Below, piece by piece: positions 1-8,806 of a DNA stretch of 23,268 bases. The notes under the pieces were generated by a model. It had not been told where the DNA came from. It did no database searches and was given only the letters and a program-made list of their open reading frames with translations. The translations under genes were made by a program, and so were the position numbers. This DNA comes from an uncultured Clostridia bacterium (GTDB lineage: Bacteria > Bacillota > Clostridia > Lachnospirales > CAG-274). Position 1 is the stretch's first letter; the number at the start of each line of letters is the position of its first letter. The stretch lies in assembly GCA_947589405.1 (NCBI GenBank), contig CANQBT010000021.1:1-23268 (forward strand). The letters run 5' to 3'.

Positions 1-2
1 AA

Positions 3-1163
3 AATGAAGATGGAGAAGCAAATGCCATTCTCTGCTACGGCGAAGGCACAACTGCCGCCGCATCTATAAACAATATCTGTATTGAAGGAAATAATGTGTA
101 CAACAACACTACAGGCTGGTGTGAGTCGGTTTCCGTAACGGGAAATACAGAAAATATAAATATAATAAACAATGTTGTCCATAACAATACGAATATCGGC
201 ATAGACTTTTACGGCAACGCAAAGTACTGTAAGGTCCCTGCATTGGATCAGCCTCGCTATTGTGTGGCGGCAGGAAATGAAATATACGGTTCGATATGCG
301 ATTATGCCGAGTGCGCAGGTCTTTATGTTGACGGTGCAAGAGATGTTATACTGGAAAACAATATATCTCACGATAATGCCTATGGTATAGAAATAGGCTC
401 TGAGGAAAGGCAGGACGACTATCCTGTTAAAAATATATTGGCAAGGAATAATCTTGTATACAAAAATTATGCGGGAGGTATAAGAGTCGGCGGCTATGAT
501 AAAAGCAAAACAGGCTATGTGACCGATACAAAAATATATAACAATACCATTGTAAACAACGGCGAAGGCGATGACGGCTGGAACGGCGAGCTTTGCTTTG
601 TAAAATGCAAAGGTGTGGACGTCAGAAACAATATAGTTTACAAGGACAGTACCGAATATCCCATGATAGGCGGAGATCTGTCTAAGGAATACGTAATCAA
701 TGTTACATTTGGAAATAATGTGTATTACAATCCCTTAGGTAGGGATGAAATATATTTTGAATTTGCAAAGGGAAGCGCCGAAGGCATAGATGCCTTCAAT
801 GCTCAGACAGGAGGAAGCGATTTCTTTGGAAAACCCGATCTGAATACGGACTACAGCCTTAAAAAGGGTTCATACGGAATAGATATAGGAAGCAGTATCG
901 TTAACGACTATGCGGGAATGTGCGACCTGTCAGGCAATACCAGGATATTGGGCAATATTGATGTAGGCGCCTTTGAATATAGTGATACCATAGCAGGCGA
1001 TGTGGACAGAAACGGCATTGTTGACCGCACAGATGGTAAAATAATACTCAGCATAATAAGCGGTATCGTCAAAGACCTGACTCCTTATGACGCATATGCA
1101 GTTGATTATAACGGAGATGAAAGTGAAGATATGATCGATGTGATAGATATACTTAAAAAATAG
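3..1163 (+). CDS. Secreted parallel beta-helix protein with C-terminal dockerin (5' end missing)
   Basis: The reading frame is open to the left edge of the window (GTG at 96 is only an internal codon), so the N-terminus and signal peptide are missing. The body is rich in Asn/Gly turns such as ILENNISHDN and IYNNTIVNN at regular spacing, typical of right-handed parallel beta-helix (pectate-lyase-like) folds. It ends in a segment containing IDIGSS and NIDVGAFEY, which resembles the final coil of 'choice-of-anchor Q' beta-helix proteins. From about nt 993 to the stop lies a type I dockerin with two calcium loops, DVDRNGIVDRTD and DYNGDESEDMID, each with acidic or Asn residues at loop positions 1, 3, 5, 9 and 12. 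Inference: an extracellular polysaccharide-active protein that docks onto a cohesin scaffold. No cohesin, catalytic residues or substrate can be read here. It is a single gene closed by a terminator overlapping its stop codon. Confidence 0.8.
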   Translation, partial: NEDGEANAILCYGEGTTAAASINNICIEGNNVYNNTTGWCESVSVTGNTENINIINNVVHNNTNIGIDFYGNAKYCKVPALDQPRYCVAAGNEIYGSICDYAECAGLYVDGARDVILENNISHDNAYGIEIGSEERQDDYPVKNILARNNLVYKNYAGGIRVGGYDKSKTGYVTDTKIYNNTIVNNGEGDDGWNGELCFVKCKGVDVRNNIVYKDSTEYPMIGGDLSKEYVINVTFGNNVYYNPLGRDEIYFEFAKGSAEGIDAFNAQTGGSDFFGKPDLNTDYSLKKGSYGIDIGSSIVNDYAGMCDLSGNTRILGNIDVGAFEYSDTIAGDVDRNGIVDRTDGKIILSIISGIVKDLTPYDAYAVDYNGDESEDMIDVIDILKK

Positions 1164-1180
1164 CCGAAAGGCTATTTTTT
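1155..1180 (+). terminator. Rho-independent terminator of the dockerin gene
   Basis: Six A, then TAGCC, a GAAA tetraloop, GGCTA and six T. The 11-bp stem contains the TAG stop codon of the upstream gene. The A-tract/U-tract symmetry could also let it act on the opposite strand. Confidence 0.9.
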
Positions 1181-1223
1181 AGTTTTGTCTTTTTTCAAAG
1201 TTTTACTTTGTGAGCTTTTTATG

Positions 1224-1252
1224 TTGTAATATTTTATAATTTATTGTAAAAT
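1224..1252 (+). promoter_or_regulatory. Candidate promoter of the SDMH operon
   Basis: TTGTAA at 1224-1229, a 17-bp spacer and TAAAAT at 1247-1252 sit 38 bp before the first start codon. This is the best sigma-A-like match between the upstream terminator and the operon. The DNA is very AT-rich, so chance matches are likely. Confidence 0.5.
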
Positions 1253-1289
1253 TATTATATGAATTATTTATAAGAGAGGCAGGGTAAAT

Positions 1290-2069
1290 ATGCTGAGGTG
1301 CAATAAATATATTTTTGCCGAAAGTTTGGAAGAAGCTTATGAGCTAAACCAAAAAAAGAACAATGTAATAATAGGAGGAAACGGCTGGCTCAGGCTGAGA
1401 AAAAGGCAATGGGGAACCGTTATAGATATTTCAAGGCTTGGACTTGACAAAATTGAGGAGGACGCCGAGCAGTTCAGAATAGGCGCTATGGTATGCCTAA
1501 GCGATATAGAAAAGCATAAGGGACTTAACGCCTATACGCACAATGCCTTAAAGGAAAGCCTTAAGCATATAGTCGGTACACAGTTCCGTAATTGTGTTAC
1601 GGTTGGCGGCAGCATATACGGACGCTTCGGCTTTTCTGACGTGCTGAGCATATTTATAGTAATGGACAGCTATGCAGAATTGTATAAGGGCGGTATCGTG
1701 CCTATGTACGAATTTGCCAAAATGCCTTATGACAGAGATATACTGGTGAGTATTATAGTTAAGAAAAAACCTCTTCATATTGCATATTCGTCCTTCAGGA
1801 ACCAGTCTACGGATTTTCCTGTGCTGACATGTGCCGTTGCTGTAGGAGAGAATAAAATAACAACGGCTATAGGTGCCAGACCCTCCCGAGCCGATATAAG
1901 AACAGACAGTACAGAAGCCCTTAAGGATATAGAAAAATATGCGTCAGATACGGCAAAAAGCTTTGATTATCAAAGCAATATGAGGGCAAGCGCAGAATAC
2001 AGAGAGCATATTGCAGAGGTACTTATTAAAAGGACATTGGAAAAAACAGAGGTGCCGTATGGAAATTAA
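1290..2069 (+). CDS. Molybdenum hydroxylase FAD-binding subunit
   Basis: This 259-residue subunit would carry electrons from the Fe-S subunit to NAD+ or another acceptor through FAD. The N-terminal half fits the FAD-binding PCMH fold of the xanthine dehydrogenase/CO dehydrogenase medium subunit: IIGGNGWL at about residues 27-34 stands for the usual AGGTxL loop, and TVGGSIYGRFGFSD at about 103-116 for the second FAD loop. The C-terminal part (SFRNQSTDFPVL onward) fits the CO dehydrogenase flavoprotein C-terminal domain. The length is close to that of the FAD subunits in SDMH clusters, such as E. coli YgfM. ATG 1290 has AGAGAGG about 10 nt upstream. It is the first gene of the operon, and its last 11 bp overlap the Fe-S subunit gene. 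The substrate cannot be read from this subunit. Confidence 0.88.
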   Translation: MLRCNKYIFAESLEEAYELNQKKNNVIIGGNGWLRLRKRQWGTVIDISRLGLDKIEEDAEQFRIGAMVCLSDIEKHKGLNAYTHNALKESLKHIVGTQFRNCVTVGGSIYGRFGFSDVLSIFIVMDSYAELYKGGIVPMYEFAKMPYDRDILVSIIVKKKPLHIAYSSFRNQSTDFPVLTCAVAVGENKITTAIGARPSRADIRTDSTEALKDIEKYASDTAKSFDYQSNMRASAEYREHIAEVLIKRTLEKTEVPYGN

Positions 2070-2529
2070 ATTATGGATAAACGATAAACTTATAACCGAT
2101 AATGTAGAGCCTGATATGCCTATGCTGGAATTTTTAAGGGAAAAGGGCTTCTATAGTGTAAAGAGAGGCTGCGAGACCTCCAACTGCGGACTGTGTACGG
2201 TATGGCTTGAGGGAAAGCCTGTGCTTTCATGTACAGTACCTCTTATGAGAGCAGATGGAAAGCATATAACCACCCTTGAGGGTCTTCAGAAGGAGGCTGC
2301 GGAATTTGGCGCATTTCTGGCTGATGAGGGCGCCGATCAATGCGGATTTTGCAATCCCGGCTTTATAATGAACGTGCTTGCTATGGAAAGGGACATAGAT
2401 GACCCTACAGACGAGGAAATAAAGGAATATCTTTCAGGCAATCTTTGTCGCTGTACGGGATATACTGGACAGTTCAGAGCCGTAAAGAAGTATCTGGCTC
2501 ACAAGAGGGGAGTGAATAAAAATGAGTGA
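2059..2529 (+). CDS. Molybdenum hydroxylase [2Fe-2S] subunit
   Basis: This is a 156-residue small subunit that relays electrons from the Mo site to FAD. It has the two-domain layout of the family. The plant-ferredoxin-like N-terminal domain ligates one cluster through C38, C43, C46 and C58 (GCETSNCGLC, then LSC). The helical C-terminal domain ligates the second through C95, C98, C130 and C132 (QCGFCNPGF and GNLCRCTGYTGQ). All eight ligands are present. I chose ATG 2059, inside the end of the FAD gene, because AGAGG lies 6 nt upstream and the protein then begins MEIKLWIN as expected; an in-frame upstream start at 2011 would add a non-conserved extension. The 3' end overlaps the Mo-subunit start by 8 bp, so the three subunits are probably translationally coupled. 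Confidence 0.93.
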   Translation: MEIKLWINDKLITDNVEPDMPMLEFLREKGFYSVKRGCETSNCGLCTVWLEGKPVLSCTVPLMRADGKHITTLEGLQKEAAEFGAFLADEGADQCGFCNPGFIMNVLAMERDIDDPTDEEIKEYLSGNLCRCTGYTGQFRAVKKYLAHKRGVNKNE

Positions 2530-4810
2530 TCACAAGGCTGTAAATAAGCCTGTCAGGAAAAAAGACGCTATGGCTCTTGTTACAGGCAAGCCTGTGTACT
2601 GTGACGACCTTGCTCCTAAGGACTGTCTTATAATAAAGCTTCTGAGGAGTCCCCACCCTCATGCCCTTATTGAAGAAATAGATACATCTGTGGCTGAAAG
2701 GGTACCGGGTATAGAAGCAATATACACATATAAGGACGTGCCCGATAACAGATTTACAAACGCCGGACAGACCTATCCCGAAGCAAGTCCCTATGACAGA
2801 CTTATACTTGAAAACAGAGTAAGATATGTGGGAGATCCTGTGGCAATAGTTGCGGGAGAAAATGAAAAGGCTGCGGAAAAGGCGCTGAAGCTTATAAAGG
2901 TAAAGTATAAGGTGCTTGAACCTATTCTGGACTTCAGACAGGCAAAGGACAACGATATACTTATACACCCGGAGGACAACTGGAGATCCCTTTGTCCCGT
3001 CGGCGCAGACAATAAGAGAAATCTTTGCGCCCATGAGGTAAGCGAAAACGGAGATCTTGAAAAGGCATTTTCAAAATGTGATGCAATAGTTGAAGAAACA
3101 TACCATACTCAGGCCAATCAGCAGGCAATGATGGAGACCTTCAGAGCCTATGCGACTAAGGACGTGTACAACAGGCTAACTATAGTGTCCGCTACTCAGG
3201 TAACATTTCACGTAAGGCGAATAGTTGCCACAGCTCTTGGCATACCCAAGACCGATGTAAGGGTCATAAAGCCTCGTATAGGCGGAGGCTTTGGCGCTAA
3301 GCAGACGGCTGTAATGGAGGTATATCCTGCCTTTGTTACATATATGACAGGGAAAAATTCAAAGCTGGTATACACGAGAGAAGAAACTCAGACAGCTTCT
3401 TCTCCCAGACACGAAATGGAAATAAAGCTTAAAATAGGCGCAACTAAGGAAGGAATTATAAAGGCTCTTGAAATGTATACTCTGTCAAATACAGGGGCTT
3501 ACGGCGAGCATGGACCTACAACGGTAGGACTGTCGGGCCATAAGGCGCTTGCTCTGTACAGCAGGGCGGACGCTTACCGTTTTGTATACGATGTGGTTTA
3601 TTCAAACGTTATGGCGGCAGGAGCATACAGAGGATATGGCGCTACACAGGGTATGTTTGCCGTAGAGTCGGCTATAGACGAGCTGGCACATAAGCTTGAT
3701 ATGGATCCGACTAAGCTAAGAGAAATAAATATTACAAAGGAAGGCGACCTTATGCCTGCCTACTATAATGAAACAGCAAACAGCTGCGCTCTTGACCGCT
3801 GTATGGAAAGAGTAAAGAAAATGATAGACTGGGACAGCAAATATCCTGCAAAGGATATGGGAAACGGCAAGATACGTTCGGTTGGTCTGGCTTTGGCTAT
3901 GCAAGGCTCATGTATATCCAATCTGGACGTTGGCTCCGTAGCCTTAAAGGTAAATGACGACGGCTTTTATTCCCTTATGATAGGGGCTTCCGATATGGGT
4001 ACGGGCTGCGATACAATACTGGCACAGATGGCTGCTGACTGTATGTGCTGTGATGTAGACGATATAGTTGTGCAGGGCGTTGATACGGATTCTTCGCCTT
4101 ATGACTCGGGCTCCTATGCTTCCAGCACTACATATATTACAGGCATGGCAGTTGTAAAGACGTGCGCCGCTCTTACCGAAAAAATAAAGAAATACGGCGC
4201 TCTGCTTATGGGCTGTGATGAAAAGGACGTGGACTTTAACGGGAAAGAGGTATACAGACTTTCCTGTGATGAAAAGATGTCATTAAAGGATATTGCCAAC
4301 AGCTCTATGTGTAACAGCTCAAACGCTCTCTATGCTTCGGAGGGTCATGCTTCTCCCATATCACCTCCTCCCTTTATGGCAGGCGCAGTAGAAATAGAGG
4401 TGGATACAGAAACGGGAAAGGTAGAGCTTATAGACTACAAGGCAGTTGTGGACTGCGGTACCGTTATCAATCCCAATCTTGCAAGAGTGCAGACGGAAGG
4501 CGGCATAGGACAGGGTATAGGCATGGCTCTTTATGAGGATATCAACTATAATGAAAAGGGCGTTACAAGGTCCAATTCCCTTATGCAGTACAAAATCCCC
4601 ACAAGACAGGATATATGCCCTGTACAGGTGGAATTTGAATCAAGCTATGAGCCTACGGGGCCCTTCGGCGCCAAGTCTATAGGCGAAATAGTTATAAACA
4701 CACCGCCTCCTGCTATTGCCAATGCGGTATACAACGCCGTAGGCGTAAGGATAAGAGAATTGCCTATAACGGCAGAGAAGGTATACAAGGGTATAAAAGA
4801 TGAAGATTGA
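2522..4810 (+). CDS. xdhA: Molybdopterin-binding catalytic subunit, xanthine dehydrogenase family (probably selenium-dependent)
   Basis: This is the 762-residue catalytic subunit, full length for a separate Mo subunit. Family landmarks are in order: the molybdopterin-contact loop GGGFGAK (254-260); AYRGYGATQ (368-376), with R370 in the substrate-pocket region; GGIGQGIGMAL; and GPFGAKSIGE, whose E722 is the glutamate that activates the water or hydroxyl on molybdenum. No in-frame TGA is present, so selenium would be held as a labile ligand rather than as selenocysteine. Assignment to the selenium-dependent class rests on the downstream selD/yedF/yqeB/yqeC cassette (Haft and Self; Zhang et al. 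described this trait). Substrate is uncertain: the neighbouring xpt and pur genes favour hypoxanthine or xanthine, but other purines or N-heterocycles are possible. It overlaps the Fe-S gene by 8 bp and the next gene by 11 bp. Confidence 0.88.
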   Translation: MSDHKAVNKPVRKKDAMALVTGKPVYCDDLAPKDCLIIKLLRSPHPHALIEEIDTSVAERVPGIEAIYTYKDVPDNRFTNAGQTYPEASPYDRLILENRVRYVGDPVAIVAGENEKAAEKALKLIKVKYKVLEPILDFRQAKDNDILIHPEDNWRSLCPVGADNKRNLCAHEVSENGDLEKAFSKCDAIVEETYHTQANQQAMMETFRAYATKDVYNRLTIVSATQVTFHVRRIVATALGIPKTDVRVIKPRIGGGFGAKQTAVMEVYPAFVTYMTGKNSKLVYTREETQTASSPRHEMEIKLKIGATKEGIIKALEMYTLSNTGAYGEHGPTTVGLSGHKALALYSRADAYRFVYDVVYSNVMAAGAYRGYGATQGMFAVESAIDELAHKLDMDPTKLREINITKEGDLMPAYYNETANSCALDRCMERVKKMIDWDSKYPAKDMGNGKIRSVGLALAMQGSCISNLDVGSVALKVNDDGFYSLMIGASDMGTGCDTILAQMAADCMCCDVDDIVVQGVDTDSSPYDSGSYASSTTYITGMAVVKTCAALTEKIKKYGALLMGCDEKDVDFNGKEVYRLSCDEKMSLKDIANSSMCNSSNALYASEGHASPISPPPFMAGAVEIEVDTETGKVELIDYKAVVDCGTVINPNLARVQTEGGIGQGIGMALYEDINYNEKGVTRSNSLMQYKIPTRQDICPVQVEFESSYEPTGPFGAKSIGEIVINTPPPAIANAVYNAVGVRIRELPITAEKVYKGIKDED

Positions 4811-6035
4811 TATTATTCTTATGGCGGCAGGCGAAAGCAAAAGATACGGCAGCGAAAATAAGCTTTTACATAAGCTTAAAGGAAAGCCTGTTTTTGCCTA
4901 TGCGCTTGAAAATGCAGTTGCTTTGCGCTATAAATTGAGAGATGTTATTGAAAATATTATAGTGGTTTCCAGATTTGATGAAATAGAAAAAATATGCTCA
5001 TGTTATGAAAATGTGAAATATGTATATAACGATCGCTTTCGGGAGGGGATCTCCGCATCTGTACATAAAGGCGTTTATGCCGGCGGAAAGGACAACGCAC
5101 TTATGTTTATGGTATGCGACCAGCCCAATATGACAATAGATACGCTTATAGGGTTTACCGCAGGCTTTCTGGCATCGGGAAGGACTCTGGGAGCTGTCAG
5201 ATCCCCTGAGGGCGAAGCTTGTAATCCCTGCATTTTTGCGCCTGAATGGCGTGATGAGCTTAAAAATATACAGGGGGATAAAGGCGGCAAATCCATTATA
5301 AATAAAAATATGGACAATGTCTATTTATACAGCTGCAAAAACAGCGCTGAACTTATGGATATTGACAAGAAAACATATGTTATTTCAATAGTGGGCGCAG
5401 GCGGTAAAACAAGTCTTATGTACTGTCTTGGGGAAATGTACAGAGAGAAAAATATGAATGTGCTTATGACTACCACCACTCATATTTACAAGCCAAAAAG
5501 GTACAGCTATGCTTCAGATAAGGAACAGCTTGAAAAAATATGGAGCAGAGGGGAAATAGCTGTTATGGGTAAGCCCTGTGAGGACAACAAGCTTACAAGA
5601 CTTGATGATATGGAGGAATATATATCTATGTCCGATATAGCCATTGTAGAGGCCGACGGCGCCAAAGGCATGCCCTGCAAGGTGCCCTATGACCATGAGC
5701 CTGTTATTTTGGAGCAAAGCGATATGGTAATAGGAGTGGTGGGTATAGACGCTCTTGACAGACCTATAAAAGAGGCGTGCTATGGCAGTAAAAATGCGGC
5801 AGAGCTTTTAGACACCGATGAAGATCACATACTTACGGAGGAGGATATTGCCAACATACTCTCTTCTGAAAAGGGCACTATGAAAAACACAGGAAATAAA
5901 AAATATTACGCTGTTATAAACAAGTGCGATACTCCAAAGCTTAGAGAAAGAGCAAGGCATATAAAGGCAATTCTTGAAGATAAGGGAGTTAAGTCCTTTA
6001 TATGCTCATTTAAGGACAACAATAATATTATTTAA
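4800..6035 (+). CDS. mocA-yqeC: Fusion protein: MocA-like molybdopterin cytidylyltransferase + YqeC selenium-hydroxylase accessory protein
   Basis: Two domains lie in one 411-residue chain. Residues 1 to about 185 are a MobA/MocA-like nucleotidyltransferase with the signature MAAGESKRYGSENK (8-21) and CDQP (106-109). It would make the dinucleotide (MCD) form of the molybdenum cofactor that this hydroxylase family carries. Residues about 192-411 match YqeC, known from selenium-dependent hydroxylase operons, with a P-loop-like VGAGGKTS (198-205), TTTTHIY and an IVEADGAKG motif. The biochemical step of YqeC is not established. ATG 4800 overlaps the Mo-subunit stop by 11 bp, with AAGGG just upstream. 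In E. coli the corresponding proteins (YgfJ/MocA and YqeC) are separate genes, so the fusion suggests cofactor nucleotidylation and selenium maturation happen together on the apo-enzyme. Confidence 0.88.
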   Translation: MKIDIILMAAGESKRYGSENKLLHKLKGKPVFAYALENAVALRYKLRDVIENIIVVSRFDEIEKICSCYENVKYVYNDRFREGISASVHKGVYAGGKDNALMFMVCDQPNMTIDTLIGFTAGFLASGRTLGAVRSPEGEACNPCIFAPEWRDELKNIQGDKGGKSIINKNMDNVYLYSCKNSAELMDIDKKTYVISIVGAGGKTSLMYCLGEMYREKNMNVLMTTTTHIYKPKRYSYASDKEQLEKIWSRGEIAVMGKPCEDNKLTRLDDMEEYISMSDIAIVEADGAKGMPCKVPYDHEPVILEQSDMVIGVVGIDALDRPIKEACYGSKNAAELLDTDEDHILTEEDIANILSSEKGTMKNTGNKKYYAVINKCDTPKLRERARHIKAILEDKGVKSFICSFKDNNNII

Positions 6036-6054
6036 AATATAGGCGGTATGGTAT

Positions 6055-7086
6055 ATGAATGATAAAATACAATTTTGTAAGGGCGGCGGCTGTACGGCAA
6101 AGCTTGGAGCAGGAGTGCTTTCTCGTGTTCTGGAAAAGCTTCCCAAAGCGCCCTATGACGAAAATCTGATCGTAGGCTTTGACAGCAGAGATGACGCAGC
6201 GGTATATAAAATTTCGGAGAATATTGCTTTTGTCCAGACTTTGGACTTCTTTCCGCCTATGGTGGAGGATCCGTACACATTTGGAAAAATAGCTGCGGCA
6301 AATGCGCTGAGCGATATATATGCTATGGGTGGTCGGGTAAAGACTGCCCTTAATATCGTGTGCTTCCCGGAAAGCATGGATATGAACATATTAGGCGAAA
6401 TAATGCGTGGAGGTTCCGAAAAGGTGATCGAAGCGGGAGGAATACTTGCGGGAGGTCACTCCATAGCCGACAGCGATGTAAAATACGGACTTTCCGTTAC
6501 AGGGATAGTTGACCCCAATAAAATATATAAAAATAACGAAGGCAGGGCAGGAGATGTGCTTGTGCTCACTAAAAAGCTTGGAGTAGGCATAGTATGTACC
6601 GCAAATCGTGTACACGAAGCCTCTGAAAGGGCTATGGCCGAAGCAATAGATTCTATGACAAAGCTCAATAAGTATGCTGCTGAAATATGCAGTAAATACA
6701 ATGTACACGCCTGTACTGACGTGACAGGCTTTGGACTTTTGGGTCATGTTCATGAAATGCTGGACAACAGGCTATCGTGTAGGCTCTATGGTGAAAAAAT
6801 ACCATATATCAAGGAAGCCGCAGACTATGCCAATGAATTTCTGCTGACGGCGGCAGGACAGAGAAACCGAAATTTTGCAGGTAATAATGTAATATTTGAA
6901 AATATTGACTTTGCTATGGAGGAAATACTTTTTGATCCCCAGACATCGGGCGGTCTGCTTATAGCATTGTCAAAAGACGAAGCAAAAGAAATGCTTTGTG
7001 AAATGAAGAGCAAAGACATGCCGGCTGAAATTATCGGTGTGCTTACGGATAAAAAAGATGCAGAGATAACAGTAAAAGGAGAATAG
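6055..7086 (+). CDS. selD: Selenide, water dikinase (selenophosphate synthase)
   Basis: SelD converts selenide, ATP and water to selenophosphate, AMP and phosphate. The 343-residue protein has the catalytic glycine-rich loop GGGCTAK with C13 and K16 in the positions of E. coli C17 and K20. The second Cys of the E. coli loop is Ala here, which family members tolerate. Mg-ATP residues are visible in GFDSRDDAAVY, QTLDFFPP and NALSDIYAMGG, and LFDPQTSGGLL marks the C-terminal AIRS-type domain. Catalytic Cys is encoded by TGT rather than TGA, so this is not itself a selenoprotein. It starts 19 nt after the fusion gene with AGGCGG at 6041-6046. Its position inside the hydroxylase operon suggests the selenophosphate is used for the hydroxylase cofactor; whether the genome also makes selenocysteine or selenouridine cannot be seen here. 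Confidence 0.95.
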   Translation: MNDKIQFCKGGGCTAKLGAGVLSRVLEKLPKAPYDENLIVGFDSRDDAAVYKISENIAFVQTLDFFPPMVEDPYTFGKIAAANALSDIYAMGGRVKTALNIVCFPESMDMNILGEIMRGGSEKVIEAGGILAGGHSIADSDVKYGLSVTGIVDPNKIYKNNEGRAGDVLVLTKKLGVGIVCTANRVHEASERAMAEAIDSMTKLNKYAAEICSKYNVHACTDVTGFGLLGHVHEMLDNRLSCRLYGEKIPYIKEAADYANEFLLTAAGQRNRNFAGNNVIFENIDFAMEEILFDPQTSGGLLIALSKDEAKEMLCEMKSKDMPAEIIGVLTDKKDAEITVKGE

Positions 7087-7088
7087 CT

Positions 7089-7691
7089 ATGATAAAAGTA
7101 AATGCTATGGGCGACGCCTGTCCCATACCGGTAGTAAAGACTAAGAATGCAATAAAGGAATTAAAAGGCAGCGGACAGGTGGAAACACTTGTGGATAATG
7201 AAATAGCGGTACAGAATCTTACGAAAATGGCAAATCAGAAGGGCTATGGCGTTATCTCCGAAAAGCTTGGGGAAGGTCGGTACAGAGTACTTATGACAAT
7301 AGGTGAAGCAAAAGCTGAGGAAGAGAAGGAAGAGGTATGTATTCCCGATGCAAGAGGGAATAAGCTTGTTGTTATATCCTCATCATTTATGGGAAATGGT
7401 GACGACGAACTTGGCGCTGCCTTGATGAAGGCGTTTATATTTGCATTGACTCAGCAGGACGAGCTGCCTTCAAGCATAATATTCTACAACGGAGGCGCTA
7501 AGCTCACTTGTGAAGCCTCTCCCACATTAGATGATATAATATCATTGGAGGCTCAGGGCGTTGAGATAATGACCTGCGGCACTTGTCTTAACCATTATGG
7601 TCTAAGCGATAAGCTTAAGGTGGGAAGCGTGACAAATATGTATGCCATAGCCGAAAAAATGATGAAGGCAGGTCTAATTATAAAGCCATGA
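7089..7691 (+). CDS. yedF: Selenium metabolism protein YedF (TusA-like + DsrE-like)
   Basis: The 200-residue protein begins with a TusA/SirA-like domain (residues 1 to about 75) carrying the CPIP motif, C11-P-I-P14; this Cys carries persulfide in TusA proteins. A linker rich in Glu/Lys leads to a DsrE-like domain containing the conserved TCGTCLNHYG near residues 158-168 and ending MMKAGLIIKP. This architecture is the YedF family that co-occurs with SelD. Its exact reaction is unproven; carrying or donating selenium to SelD or the hydroxylase is an inference from the Cys motifs. It starts 2 nt after selD with AAAAGGAG upstream and overlaps the next gene by 4 bp (ATGA). Confidence 0.92.
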   Translation: MIKVNAMGDACPIPVVKTKNAIKELKGSGQVETLVDNEIAVQNLTKMANQKGYGVISEKLGEGRYRVLMTIGEAKAEEEKEEVCIPDARGNKLVVISSSFMGNGDDELGAALMKAFIFALTQQDELPSSIIFYNGGAKLTCEASPTLDDIISLEAQGVEIMTCGTCLNHYGLSDKLKVGSVTNMYAIAEKMMKAGLIIKP

Positions 7692-8806
7692 TATATTTTG
7701 ATAATGCGGCAACGACAATAAATAAACCTAAGTGCGTAAAAGAGGCTGTATATAACGCCATCGACACTATGGGCAATCCTTCAAGGGGCGCTCATGAGCC
7801 TTCTCTGAAAGCGTCAAGGCTGGTATACGAAACAAGGGAAAAACTTGCTGAGCTTTTCGGCATAAGAGATGCGTCAAGAATAGCCTTTGCCCAAAATGCT
7901 ACAGATGCTCTTAATATGGCTGTAAACTCTGTTGTAAACAAGGGAGATCATATCATAACAACGGAGTGCGAGCATAACTCTGTGTTAAGACCTCTCTACA
8001 GAAGCGGTGCAGAGCTTACCGTTATCAAGTCTGACGCTTGTGGGAAGCTCTGTTACGATAAGGAGATATTTGAAAATGCAAAGGCTATATTTATAAACCA
8101 TGCTTCAAATGTAACAGGCAATATTACCGATCTGAAAACAATATCCCATATTGCTCACAAGAACAATATGCTTCTTATTGCAGACGCAGCCCAGACAGTC
8201 GGCTGTATAGATATAGACGTTGAAGATATGGGTATAGACATACTGTGCTTTACGGGACATAAGGGACTTATGGGACCTCAGGGCACAGGAGGGATATATG
8301 TGAGAAAGGGCATAGACATGAAGCCTTTTCGTACAGGCGGAAGCGGAATACACAGCTTTGACAGAGAACACCCTTCCGATATGCCTGAGGTACTGGAGGC
8401 AGGCACGCTTAACTGTCACGGCATAGCAGGACTTAACGCAGCCCTTAAGTTTATTAAGGATATGGGTATTGAAGAAATATATCATAGGGAAAAGGCTCTT
8501 ACAGACCGTTTTTTAAACGGAATATGGGAAATAAAGGGCATAAGGCTTTACGGCGATAATACAGCTGATAAAAAAGCCCCTGTTGTGACATTGAATATCG
8601 ATGGAGTTCCTTCCGATATTCTCTGCGACAGACTGTGGACGGAATACGGCATATGCACAAGGGCGGGAGCCCATTGCGCTCCTCTTATGCATAAGGCTTT
8701 GGGTACGGACAAGTCAGGGGCGGTGCGTTTCAGCTTTTCATTTTTTAATACGGAAGAGGAGATAGATAAGGGCATAAATGCCCTTAGGGAAATATCTGAG
8801 TTATGA
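7688..8806 (+). CDS. Class V aminotransferase: cysteine desulfurase / selenocysteine lyase-like
   Basis: This is a PLP enzyme of 372 residues with the class V fold. It begins MIYFDNAATT, has the PLP lysine K192 in TGHKGLMGPQGTGG and the mobile-loop catalytic cysteine C330 in RAGAHCAP. It most resembles the cysteine desulfurase family typified by Enterococcus EF2568, which lies in SDMH clusters. Expected chemistry is release of sulfur or selenium from L-cysteine or L-selenocysteine as an enzyme persulfide/perselenide. In this context it probably feeds selenium to SelD, directly or through the next gene's product, and may also sulfurate the Mo cofactor. It overlaps yedF and the DUF3343 gene by 4 bp each, so the three are likely translated as a coupled set. 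Sequence alone cannot decide sulfur versus selenium preference. Confidence 0.9.
   Translation: MIYFDNAATTINKPKCVKEAVYNAIDTMGNPSRGAHEPSLKASRLVYETREKLAELFGIRDASRIAFAQNATDALNMAVNSVVNKGDHIITTECEHNSVLRPLYRSGAELTVIKSDACGKLCYDKEIFENAKAIFINHASNVTGNITDLKTISHIAHKNNMLLIADAAQTVGCIDIDVEDMGIDILCFTGHKGLMGPQGTGGIYVRKGIDMKPFRTGGSGIHSFDREHPSDMPEVLEAGTLNCHGIAGLNAALKFIKDMGIEEIYHREKALTDRFLNGIWEIKGIRLYGDNTADKKAPVVTLNIDGVPSDILCDRLWTEYGICTRAGAHCAPLMHKALGTDKSGAVRFSFSFFNTEEEIDKGINALREISEL

Noticed and set aside
6055..7086. SelD as a selenocysteine protein
   Set aside because: The catalytic position is encoded by TGT (Cys), the frame has no internal TGA, and no SECIS-like element is needed.
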